A stretch of 21,360 nucleotides of DNA from a virus. A program made the position numbers and the translations under genes. Below the pieces are notes generated by a model that searched no databases, was not told the DNA's origin, and saw nothing but the letters and a program-made list of their open reading frames with translations. The stretch lies in the IMG/VR virus record IMGVR_UViG_3300047551_000895, positions 1 through 21,360 of that record; one strand, given 5' to 3'. Below are positions 1 through 8,234 of the stretch, one piece after another (the stretch's first letter is position 1; each line of letters opens with the position of its first letter).

Positions 1-1
1 C

Positions 2-160
2 ACCTCACCATTCAGGGATTCATTTGTTTATAAAGTTCCCATTTATCAAAGGCCAGATAACTATACAATGAAAGTAACTTCAAATACTCCGTTCCCTGTT
101 AGTCTTGTGTCTATGCAGTGGGAAGGACAATACTCACCTGGCTTCTATCGGAGGAGTTAG
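2..160 (+). CDS. Tail tubular protein B C-terminus (T7 gp12-like), partial
   Basis: An open frame enters from the left edge and runs 52 codons to TAG, two bases before the next start codon. It contains KVPIYQRPDNYTMKV and ends SMQWEGQYSPGFYRRS. T7-like tail tube B proteins finish with a similar beta-rich 'Q-hydrophobic-x-W/F-E-G-x-Y' segment, and gene 12 sits before the internal virion genes, as here. The protein would form the tail tube/nozzle to which fibres attach. Only the last ~50 residues are visible, so the call leans on position and this short resemblance. The frame overlaps the 5' part of the longer reading of the next ORF, which supports a later start for that gene. Confidence 0.65.
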   Translation, partial: TSPFRDSFVYKVPIYQRPDNYTMKVTSNTPFPVSLVSMQWEGQYSPGFYRRS

Positions 161-162
161 TA

Positions 163-1011
163 ATGGATCTAATTAGTCTAGGTATTGCTGGTATTAGTTC
201 CATCCTTGGTGGTCTAGGTGGCCAGGCTGAGGCAGACGCGCAGAATGCAGCGATTGAAGCTAAGTATAAATACGACTTACAAGGGTGGCGTTATGGCACT
301 CGTCGTATTATGGCTGACTACAGGCATAGTAACAAGCAATGGCGTCTTAACCAAAAGAACGAAGAAACATTAGCAGCATTCAAGGATTCTACTAATCTTC
401 AGGATTGGGACTTTAAACTAAAGATTCAAGCTGCTGAATATGCCTCTCAGATGAAGCAATATGCTAAGTCTGAACAGATCTACGGTCAGCAACTCACCTT
501 CAATCAAATGGCACAAGTTGCTGCTAATGAAGCTGAGTACCGTAAACTGGAAGATGCTATGAAAGAAATGGCATTCCAGAACCAAGATATTATCATTAAA
601 GCCCTGCAAAGTGAAGGTGCTACTGCTGTTAAAGGTCAACAAGGTAGGAGTGCTGAGAAGCTAGAACAGGCTGAGTTTGCTGCACTAGGACGTAATCAAG
701 CTATCCTAGCTGAGTCTCTGTTGAGTGCTAAGGCTGATTCAGCAGCTGCTATCCGTAAGATTGCCAACGACAAGTTCGGTGCTGATCTTGCAGCAGAAGC
801 TAATCGTATGCTCAAGCCTGACCGTCTTCCTGAACCGCCTAAGCCTATCACTACACCACGTGCTGAGTATCTTGCTCCACGTAAACCTAAGAAGTTTGAC
901 TTTGGACCTAAGCCAATTAAGGGTGCTGCTGCATCTCCTGCTGGTGCATGGATGGGAGCAGCTAGTAGTTTTATAAGTAGTGCTGGTAGTATCTACGCTG
1001 CTGGTAAGTAA
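163..1011 (+). CDS. Internal virion protein (T7 gp14-like)
   Basis: A 282-aa protein. The start at 163 is chosen over an in-frame ATG at 118 because GGAGGAG lies just upstream (151-155) and the earlier start would run deep into the tail tube gene. The N-terminus is a glycine-rich hydrophobic stretch (LISLGIAGISSILGGLGG), followed by a long Ala/Gln/Glu/Lys-rich helical region and a Pro/Lys-rich section. The C-terminus is again small and hydrophobic (AAASPAGAWMGAASSFISSAG). In T7, gp14 is about 196 aa, is ejected at infection and makes the outer-membrane part of the ejection channel; the hydrophobic ends here fit membrane insertion. Assignment comes from this architecture and from its place as first of three core genes. 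No catalytic motif is visible. Confidence 0.65.
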   Translation: MDLISLGIAGISSILGGLGGQAEADAQNAAIEAKYKYDLQGWRYGTRRIMADYRHSNKQWRLNQKNEETLAAFKDSTNLQDWDFKLKIQAAEYASQMKQYAKSEQIYGQQLTFNQMAQVAANEAEYRKLEDAMKEMAFQNQDIIIKALQSEGATAVKGQQGRSAEKLEQAEFAALGRNQAILAESLLSAKADSAAAIRKIANDKFGADLAAEANRMLKPDRLPEPPKPITTPRAEYLAPRKPKKFDFGPKPIKGAAASPAGAWMGAASSFISSAGSIYAAGK

Positions 1012-1026
1012 AAGTAATTACTAAAA

Positions 1027-4017
1027 ATGGATCAAGTAAGTTACAGAGGGTACGCCCGGAGTATAGGTTTCGATCCTATTAAAGCACCTACGGAAGGTCT
1101 TGCTAGAATGCAAGAACGTGATAACCGTATCATACGTGGTATGGAAGACAACCGTAGGGAGATTAAACAGGTTAGAGACGAGTATGGTGCTGGACTTGAG
1201 CGTAAGCTCAGTATCGAAGCACGAGATCGTGATCAGAATTACCAATGGGAAAAAAGGCTTGCTGAGAATCGTCAGGAAGCTATTGGTAAAAATGCACAGA
1301 CACTTATTCAAAGTGAATTGCAACGTGGTAAGAATGTAGAAGCTGTCTTTGATAGCCTCGCTAAGTTCAGTACTACACTTGCTGATGGTATCACTGAATA
1401 CCGTAAAAAGAAAGATGAAGCTGATAAGGTTCAAGGTGCATATCTTGTAGCCTCTGGTCAAATCTCTCAAGAGGAACTTAGGAATCATCTTACAGCTAGG
1501 TCTCTACTTAAGACATCTGGAGAGGCTACTAATCAAATCGTTGGTGGCCTACAACAGCGTAATGCTAACCCATACCTAGTTAGTAACCTAGCTTCTAGTA
1601 ATAAGGCTCTCCATGTAGGTATGATGGAAGCCTATGCAAGGCAAGCTCTTAGCAACTATCCTTCATGGGCTCAAAATAAACTAGATGAACGTGGTCTTAG
1701 CTCTGCTGAGCAAAGGCTTGCTGCTGCCCCTGAATTGCTTGGTGAGTTCCTTAAGGAGAATGGGCTACTTGATATCAAGCCAATGGCTATCATGGAGCCC
1801 CTACAGCGTGCTAATCAAGCCTATAGTGGTCTTGTAGAGGCAGCTAGGCGCTCTGATATCCGTAATAAATCGGATGATATTAGGTCTCAAGCAAAGCGAC
1901 TGCTGGTAGAGAATCCTACTGGTGAGTCCTTTATGGAAGCATTCAATATGATTGCTACCACCTATGCTGAAGATGGAGCTACTCCACTTGGTCGTAGGGG
2001 TGCTAGGGATGAACTCATTAAGCTTACTTCTGATACTACTCTCTTTACTGATCAACAGGTAGAGCAGATCTGGTCTAGTGCTATGACCGATCAGGGTAGC
2101 ATGAAGGATCGCTTTAAGGCTGAGTACGATGAGCTTCTCACTAATCGACAAAAAGATAAAGAAGCTGAGTTTCAGATTGTTGAAGCACAAGAACGTCGTG
2201 AGAACAAAAGGCAAGAGAATCAACTACTTGATTGGGTCAGTAATAACAATCCTAATGAAGAGACTCTCACTGCTATTATTAAAGAAGCTAAGGCAAAAGG
2301 TATTCCTACAGACCGCCTTCAAGCTCACCTTGCCTTTACTACTGAACAACAGAATGCTGACTTCTGGACTAAGCAATTCCGTGAACAGTATGAGCTAGGT
2401 ACTCTCACCGCTAGTGATGTAGATCAACCTGGTGTCCCTGTTGAGGTACGTGAGACATGGCGTAACCGTGCTCAGCAGCTAGACCAGCAACGGGCTGATT
2501 CTGGTATCAAGCAAGAGACTATTAAGTCTGAACTTACTGATGCACTTAAGCAAAATTTGATTGGTGATAGTACTAACCGTAGTGCTCACTATAGTCTACG
2601 TGGTGCTTCTGATTATGCACTTAAGTTGTACAATAAGAAGTTCCAGCAATATGCTAAGACAATGGAACCTAGTGTTGCTGCTAATAAAGCACGCCTAGAT
2701 GTCCTAACAGCTATTGAAGCGAAGAAAGGTGCCTTTGCTGTTATTGCTTCTTCGCAAGCAAAGGCAGGTCAGACACAAGCCTTCTATGCTGCATTTACTC
2801 CTGGTAAGCATCCTGGTGCCCCAGCTACCATCAATGTTATCAACTCTTCTGAAGTCATTAAGAAGGTACGTGCTAATCCTAATGTAGTTAACACTGAAGT
2901 ACTTGCGAGTCCCGCTCTTCTTAGAGACATTGATAACCGTATCACCAGTGGTAAGCCTATCTCTGTTCCCGAGATCTACACTGATTTGTCTAGGGCTATG
3001 CCTGGCATGAGTCCTACTCAAATCCTCAATGCTCAACTTAAGGCGGCTGGCCTTAAAGGTCAAATCAAACCTGGCTTTAGGGATCAACTAAGCCAAATCA
3101 ATGATCCTACACTACGTGCTATCTTTGCTCAACCTACCACTCAGGATCGTCTTAACACTACTATCATTGGTAGTGGTAATGCACCTGCTACTGTACGTAC
3201 AGGCAACAGTGGCTATGCTGATGTAGTAGCACTTGGCAATGCTTCTGGGTTTAAGTTCCCTCAGGTGATGGCAGCTATGTGGGCACTGGAATCTGGATGG
3301 GGTAAGTATACCTCAGGCAAGAATAATGTCTTCAACATTAAAGCACGTCCTGGTCAAGGTACTATGAAGAATGGTTCCTATTGGAGGGACTACGCTTCGC
3401 CTCTTGAATCCGCTAAGGACTTCTTAAACCTCATGACTGATCCTAGGTATGCTCCTGGTCTGTCTAAAGCTAAGACACCACGTCAAGCTATCGAAGCTAT
3501 TGCAGCTGGTGGCTATGCTGGTGGTGAGGCTGCCTATCCTAGTAAGATCATTCGTGTGATGCAACAGATGGGTGTTAATGTTGATCAACCTTATACCCAA
3601 GCACCTCCTGCACGTAACCAAGCATTCATGCGTCCTACTCTTGCTTACATCACAGATAACATTGGACCTACCTCTACTGGTCCTCACCTAGATGTTAAAC
3701 AACAAGACAACCCTAATACACCTGTTAATGAGTTTGCTAGGGAGTTCTCAGCTAAAGCTCTTGATAACTTTGTCGTTGTTGACGATCCTCAATTTGGACG
3801 TGTTCCTTTGAGTCGTATTCCTGTTACTGATACCTTTGCTGGTCATGTAGCCCGTGGTTCACACGGTATTGACTATGGTACAGCTAAAGGATCCAAAGTG
3901 TTCCTGCAGAATGGAGCACGTATTGTATCTAAAACCCGTACACAACACGGAGATAAATTGGTTATTCAACTGCCGGATGGACGGCGTTTCAGTTTCTTAC
4001 ATGGTAAATCAGTATGA
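1027..4017 (+). CDS. Internal virion core protein with glucosaminidase domain and degenerate M23-like tail (gp15-like)
   Basis: A 996-aa protein. Residues 1 to ~720 are mostly charged and helical, as expected for a core protein. Residues ~730-855 form a FlgJ/LytG-type glucosaminidase domain: FKFPQVMAAMWALESGWG with E755 as the likely general acid, then TSGKNNVFNIK. The last ~60 residues look like a LytM/M23 peptidase barrel (SHGIDYGTAKG, then RFSFLHG). However, H946 and D949 are three residues apart instead of the usual four, so zinc binding is doubtful. T7 gp15 (747 aa) has no such domains; T7 carries its wall-cutting activity on gp16. The protein probably opens the peptidoglycan during DNA ejection. 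Its stop overlaps the next start (ATGA), suggesting translational coupling. The start lacks a clear Shine-Dalgarno. Confidence 0.75.
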   Translation: MDQVSYRGYARSIGFDPIKAPTEGLARMQERDNRIIRGMEDNRREIKQVRDEYGAGLERKLSIEARDRDQNYQWEKRLAENRQEAIGKNAQTLIQSELQRGKNVEAVFDSLAKFSTTLADGITEYRKKKDEADKVQGAYLVASGQISQEELRNHLTARSLLKTSGEATNQIVGGLQQRNANPYLVSNLASSNKALHVGMMEAYARQALSNYPSWAQNKLDERGLSSAEQRLAAAPELLGEFLKENGLLDIKPMAIMEPLQRANQAYSGLVEAARRSDIRNKSDDIRSQAKRLLVENPTGESFMEAFNMIATTYAEDGATPLGRRGARDELIKLTSDTTLFTDQQVEQIWSSAMTDQGSMKDRFKAEYDELLTNRQKDKEAEFQIVEAQERRENKRQENQLLDWVSNNNPNEETLTAIIKEAKAKGIPTDRLQAHLAFTTEQQNADFWTKQFREQYELGTLTASDVDQPGVPVEVRETWRNRAQQLDQQRADSGIKQETIKSELTDALKQNLIGDSTNRSAHYSLRGASDYALKLYNKKFQQYAKTMEPSVAANKARLDVLTAIEAKKGAFAVIASSQAKAGQTQAFYAAFTPGKHPGAPATINVINSSEVIKKVRANPNVVNTEVLASPALLRDIDNRITSGKPISVPEIYTDLSRAMPGMSPTQILNAQLKAAGLKGQIKPGFRDQLSQINDPTLRAIFAQPTTQDRLNTTIIGSGNAPATVRTGNSGYADVVALGNASGFKFPQVMAAMWALESGWGKYTSGKNNVFNIKARPGQGTMKNGSYWRDYASPLESAKDFLNLMTDPRYAPGLSKAKTPRQAIEAIAAGGYAGGEAAYPSKIIRVMQQMGVNVDQPYTQAPPARNQAFMRPTLAYITDNIGPTSTGPHLDVKQQDNPNTPVNEFAREFSAKALDNFVVVDDPQFGRVPLSRIPVTDTFAGHVARGSHGIDYGTAKGSKVFLQNGARIVSKTRTQHGDKLVIQLPDGRRFSFLHGKSV

Positions 4018-7000
4018 CACAAACCCCCTATGTGGATGAAGAGGAGCTGAAGCGTCTAGAAGCTGAAGCACTTGCTGAAGAGCAAGCCTTACAACAGGCA
4101 GCTCCAGCTTATAGTCCTCAGACAGCCCCTCAAACAATGTACAAGGAGGCTACACCAGCAGAGAACAAAGCTGCTGGTAATGTACAGCCTGTTAAGTCTC
4201 CTCAACAACAAGCTACTCAGCAACTACTTGGTACTGGTGAGAACAAGCCACAACAACCTCTCAATAAAGGTAGTGGCTTTATCTACGGTAGTGGCGATCC
4301 TAATGCTACCCTTGGTCAAGATATTGGTACCTATGCCCAACGTACCCTTGAGGGACTTGGATCCGTTGGTATGGGTATTATTGACTTCGGTATGGATGCT
4401 ATTGGTCGTATCCCTGGTGCTGAATGGATTGATGATGCCTGGGATGCCAAGACAAAGTTCAAGAACCCTGGCTTTCAAAAGGTAAGGGAAGTATCTTCTA
4501 TTCTTGTCCCTAGCATTGGTGTTGGTGCTGCATCTCGTATTGGTACTGCTGGTATGGCTGGTGGTCCTGTAGCACGTGGTCTTGCTGCACTTGGCATTAA
4601 CGTTGCTGGTGATGTCGCTGTTAATGCTATCAGCGATCAATCAGAAGGTGAGACTGTATCGACGATTGTGAAAGAAGCGGCACCTTGGTTGCCTGTTCCT
4701 GATGCACTAGTTGTTAAGGATACTGACTCACCTGAGCAACGTCGTCAACGTAACATCTATGAATCAGCTGGCATTAGTATTATTGGTGATATCATTGGTT
4801 ACTCTGCTGCTGCAGGTCGTGGAGTAATGGATTGGTTTAAGCCTAACGATAAGACCGCTCAGGAGTTTATGTCTTCTGAAGTTATCGTTAATGCTGATGC
4901 TGCTACTGCTACTCGGTTGTCTGAGATCGACACTCAACGCATGGCTCTGCAAGAAGAGTTGGCTCAAGTATCTTCTGTTGCTCCTCTTGATGAAGCGCAG
5001 CTGATCGAACAGAGTGTACGTATTGGTGATCTTGAAGCACAGATTAAAGGATTGGATAGTGAAGCTGGTAAGCTTGGCAAACAGTACGCTGATACCGGAG
5101 CGTCAGAACTCACTGAGAGCCCTCTAGAATCGTTTGTAGAGCGTCAGCAGATCAGCAGGGATACACAGGTAGATGAGGTAGGTAAAGGACGCCTTATGGA
5201 CGATCCTGAAGGGGCTGGTGGTGTTGATCCGATGATCACTCCTACGATGTTCCCTGAGGGCTCTACTGCTGCACTTAGTGTTCCTCCTGGTAACATTGCC
5301 CGTAACATGGCTGACACTACCGCTATCAAACTTGGTAACAGTGGTGGTACTCCTGCTCCTATTCTCTCTGAGCGTGCCTACTACGACCTTAGTAAAGGTA
5401 ATGCCGTCTCACGTAACATCATTGAAGACCTAGCTGAAAGCACTCGTGCTACTGGTAACTTTGATGCAACGGTAGAGGGGTTTAGGTACACTAAGGCTCA
5501 AATGAGTGATGCTGCATGGAAGATCTACAATGATATCATTGGTACTGATAAAGTATCTGATCTTAAGAACCTCTTCCTCAACAACCGTGATGTAAAACAT
5601 CTCCTGGATGGTCGTTCTATTAAGTATATCAATGATGTACAAGCAGAAGCTATTGGCTATGCTATGCGAGAACTGACTGATAAGTACATCGGTCAAGTTG
5701 TTACTGAAACATCAGCTCGTGCTATGGATACCGTAGGACGTGAAGTAGCAGATATTGCTGAGGGTTATAAGGCATTCCCTGAGACTGCTGACCTTGGTCG
5801 TGTTACTGAGATGCTTGGTGATCGTCTTGCCTTCCTTATGGAAGAGTATGCACTAAATAAGTACATCGCTGGTTGGGCACTTAAGAACCAAGATCGTTGG
5901 CAGAAGTTCCTTAAGGAATCACCTGACAAGGAATCTGCTATCAGGCAGATCACTGAACAGTTTGATCTCAAAGTACAAGAGAAGAACATTCAGGCACAAG
6001 GTTATCGGGATATGATTCGGACTATTGCTCGTGATCGTCCTGATGCTGCTCAGCCTTTGATTGATGCGTTTGCATTATCTAAAGGTGATGTGGACTCCCT
6101 TGATAAGCTGATGAAGTGGAGTGCTAAGCAACTTAGCCCCATGGGTCTTCTTAAGAGTGGCGATGAGGGACTCAATGCCTTTGCACAAGGTGTATGGTCA
6201 GTACGTTATAACAACATGTTGTCTGGTATCTCTGCTCTCAAGGCTATTACTGGTAACACTGTTGCTCTTACCCTACGTACTAACAACGCATTTCTTGGTA
6301 CTGGTCTCGGAATGTTGATGGGTCGTAATACTGTTGAGGATCTCCGTAAGGCTACACATGTCTACGGTTCATTCTGGCAGGTCAATAAACGAGCACTTGC
6401 TGATTCCTGGGATACTTTTAAGCGTACCTGGAATAATGGTAAGTGGGGTAACGACGCCAATGCAGACTTCCGTGAACTAGCACGTGAGGACCTTGTTACT
6501 GACTATAATCCTAACCTTTGGGACACACTGGCCGATATGGAACAGGTGTGGGAAAAAGATGGTAACTGGGGTCGGCTCTTCCAATACAGGTCTGCTAGGT
6601 TCTTGTATGACCTTGGTAACTGGCGTTGGTTTAAGTACGGCACTAACGCAATGATTAGTGCTGATGCCTATGTACAGACTACTGTTGCTTCTCAACTGGC
6701 TCGTGCTAGGGCTTGGGATGAAGTCTACGGTATTGGTTATAAGGGTGCTGAACTTGCACAACAGCTAGCTAAGGCTGAGAAGATTGCTTATGATGAATCG
6801 TTTGATGCTCTGGGTAATCTCACTGATGCTGCTGCTAAGAATGCTGCTGGAGAGATTTCACTTAACCTAGACGATGAAACTGCTACATGGTTGAGCCGTG
6901 GTGTAAACAAACTGCCTATCTTGAAGCCATTCTTCATGTTCCCTAAGACTGGTGTTAATGGTGTTAAGGCTGCTATGTCTTACACTCCTATCGCTACTCT

Positions 7001-8228
7001 CCCTGGCATGAACAGGTACTCTAAGGTACTGTGGGCTGGTGATGACATTGACAAGATCAAAGATGCTCTTATGGAGCACGGTATTGCTTACGATGGTGTA
7101 CCTAATGGTATGGCTATCTTCAAAGGTCTTGAAGCTGAATACCGTGGTCGTGTAGCCTTTGGTGCTCTATTGTCTACGTCTATGCTTGGCTACGCCCTTG
7201 GTGGTAATATCCGTGGCAATGGTCCTGTTAATGCTGGTGAACGTAAGAAGCTTCGTGATAACTTTGGTTGGCAGCCTAAGACGATCAATGTTGCAGGTAA
7301 GTGGGTCAGCTATGCTGGCTACGAACCTCTTGACACTATCCTCACTCTTGTCGGTGACCTTGCTTATTACTCACGTGATATCGGCTCTACCCTTACTGAG
7401 TCGTTTGTAGATAAGCTAGCATGGACACTCTCTGCTACCTTTGTTAACAAGTCTTGGGTGGCTGGTCTTGAGCCTGTTGTTGCTGTTGCTAACGGTGATG
7501 AGACAGCTATCACTCGATTCCTTGCTAATGAAGTGAGAGCTGCTATTCCTATGTCTGGTGCTCTTGGCGTTGTCTCTAACGCTATTACAAGCTCCCAGAA
7601 GGACATCTATAACGACTTGGTGGGTTATGTAACCAACAAGGTCCCTGGCTTCTCTAGTCAGCTTCCAGAGCAGATTGATATCTACACTGGTAAGCCTATT
7701 AATGACATCGATAATCCTGTACTGCGTGCTCTTAATGCTGTTAACCCAGTTAAGATCAGTGAAGGTACCGAACCTTGGCGTCAGTGGCTTATTGATAGTG
7801 GCTGGGATGGTATTCAAATGATTCGTAAAGATTCTACTGGTAATCACGAATACACCACACAGGAACGTGAAGTACTGTATAAGTACATTGGTGAACAACA
7901 GCTATGGAAGGAGTTTGATAAACTTAGCAAGAACAAGAAGTATAACGATCAACTAGATCGTATTCGTGCTATGCGTGTTCAAGGTCGTCCATCTGAAGAG
8001 ATCCAAGCAGCTCAAAGTGAAGTCTATTCAGTGATGAATGATATCATGTCTCAAGCCCAAAAGGCTGCTGAGTTGCGTATGCAGCAAGAGAATGAACCGA
8101 TGTGGCGTTCCATTCAAGAATCCCTGACCAATAAGAACCTTATGAAACAGGGTCGTATTGATGATGCTGCCAGGGCTGCTGATCGTCGTAAAGCAGAGAT
8201 TGAGCGACTAACCCAAATGTACCGATAA
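4014..8228 (+). CDS. Large internal virion core protein (T7 gp16-like)
   Basis: A 1404-aa protein, close to the 1318 aa of T7 gp16, and third in the 14-15-16 order. The first ~90 residues are Gln/Ala/Pro/Glu-rich and look disordered. Gly/Ala-rich hydrophobic stretches follow (near GMGIIDFGMDAIG and VPSIGVGAASRIG), then a Leu/Glu/Gln helical region and a long mixed region. The C-terminus is highly charged and helical (ends RRKAEIERLTQMYR). I see no lytic transglycosylase motif at the N-terminus where T7 gp16 has one; the wall-degrading module in this phage is on the preceding protein. Its expected job is to span the inner membrane and pull the leading end of the genome into the cell. The call is positional and by size; I recognise no single conserved motif. 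Confidence 0.7.
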   Translation: MTQTPYVDEEELKRLEAEALAEEQALQQAAPAYSPQTAPQTMYKEATPAENKAAGNVQPVKSPQQQATQQLLGTGENKPQQPLNKGSGFIYGSGDPNATLGQDIGTYAQRTLEGLGSVGMGIIDFGMDAIGRIPGAEWIDDAWDAKTKFKNPGFQKVREVSSILVPSIGVGAASRIGTAGMAGGPVARGLAALGINVAGDVAVNAISDQSEGETVSTIVKEAAPWLPVPDALVVKDTDSPEQRRQRNIYESAGISIIGDIIGYSAAAGRGVMDWFKPNDKTAQEFMSSEVIVNADAATATRLSEIDTQRMALQEELAQVSSVAPLDEAQLIEQSVRIGDLEAQIKGLDSEAGKLGKQYADTGASELTESPLESFVERQQISRDTQVDEVGKGRLMDDPEGAGGVDPMITPTMFPEGSTAALSVPPGNIARNMADTTAIKLGNSGGTPAPILSERAYYDLSKGNAVSRNIIEDLAESTRATGNFDATVEGFRYTKAQMSDAAWKIYNDIIGTDKVSDLKNLFLNNRDVKHLLDGRSIKYINDVQAEAIGYAMRELTDKYIGQVVTETSARAMDTVGREVADIAEGYKAFPETADLGRVTEMLGDRLAFLMEEYALNKYIAGWALKNQDRWQKFLKESPDKESAIRQITEQFDLKVQEKNIQAQGYRDMIRTIARDRPDAAQPLIDAFALSKGDVDSLDKLMKWSAKQLSPMGLLKSGDEGLNAFAQGVWSVRYNNMLSGISALKAITGNTVALTLRTNNAFLGTGLGMLMGRNTVEDLRKATHVYGSFWQVNKRALADSWDTFKRTWNNGKWGNDANADFRELAREDLVTDYNPNLWDTLADMEQVWEKDGNWGRLFQYRSARFLYDLGNWRWFKYGTNAMISADAYVQTTVASQLARARAWDEVYGIGYKGAELAQQLAKAEKIAYDESFDALGNLTDAAAKNAAGEISLNLDDETATWLSRGVNKLPILKPFFMFPKTGVNGVKAAMSYTPIATLPGMNRYSKVLWAGDDIDKIKDALMEHGIAYDGVPNGMAIFKGLEAEYRGRVAFGALLSTSMLGYALGGNIRGNGPVNAGERKKLRDNFGWQPKTINVAGKWVSYAGYEPLDTILTLVGDLAYYSRDIGSTLTESFVDKLAWTLSATFVNKSWVAGLEPVVAVANGDETAITRFLANEVRAAIPMSGALGVVSNAITSSQKDIYNDLVGYVTNKVPGFSSQLPEQIDIYTGKPINDIDNPVLRALNAVNPVKISEGTEPWRQWLIDSGWDGIQMIRKDSTGNHEYTTQEREVLYKYIGEQQLWKEFDKLSKNKKYNDQLDRIRAMRVQGRPSEEIQAAQSEVYSVMNDIMSQAQKAAELRMQQENEPMWRSIQESLTNKNLMKQGRIDDAARAADRRKAEIERLTQMYR

Positions 8229-8234
8229 ACCTAA

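Noticed and set aside
118-162. Upstream extension of the gp14-like gene to an ATG at 118
   Set aside because: It overlaps the tail tube gene's last codons, has no ribosome site, and a strong GGAGGAG precedes the ATG at 163.
1021-1488. 155-codon reverse-strand ORF
   Set aside because: It is a mirror of the core protein gene; composition is Ser/Thr/Leu-rich without motifs and there is no ribosome site.
4224-4640. Reverse-strand ORF rich in Thr/Ser/Asn
   Set aside because: It arises from the GGT/ACT/GCT-rich codons of the gp16-like gene read backwards.
5865-5885. GTTGGGCAC promoter-like string inside the gp16-like gene
   Set aside because: It encodes GWAL in a continuous frame and only matches the core of the remembered motif; probably chance.
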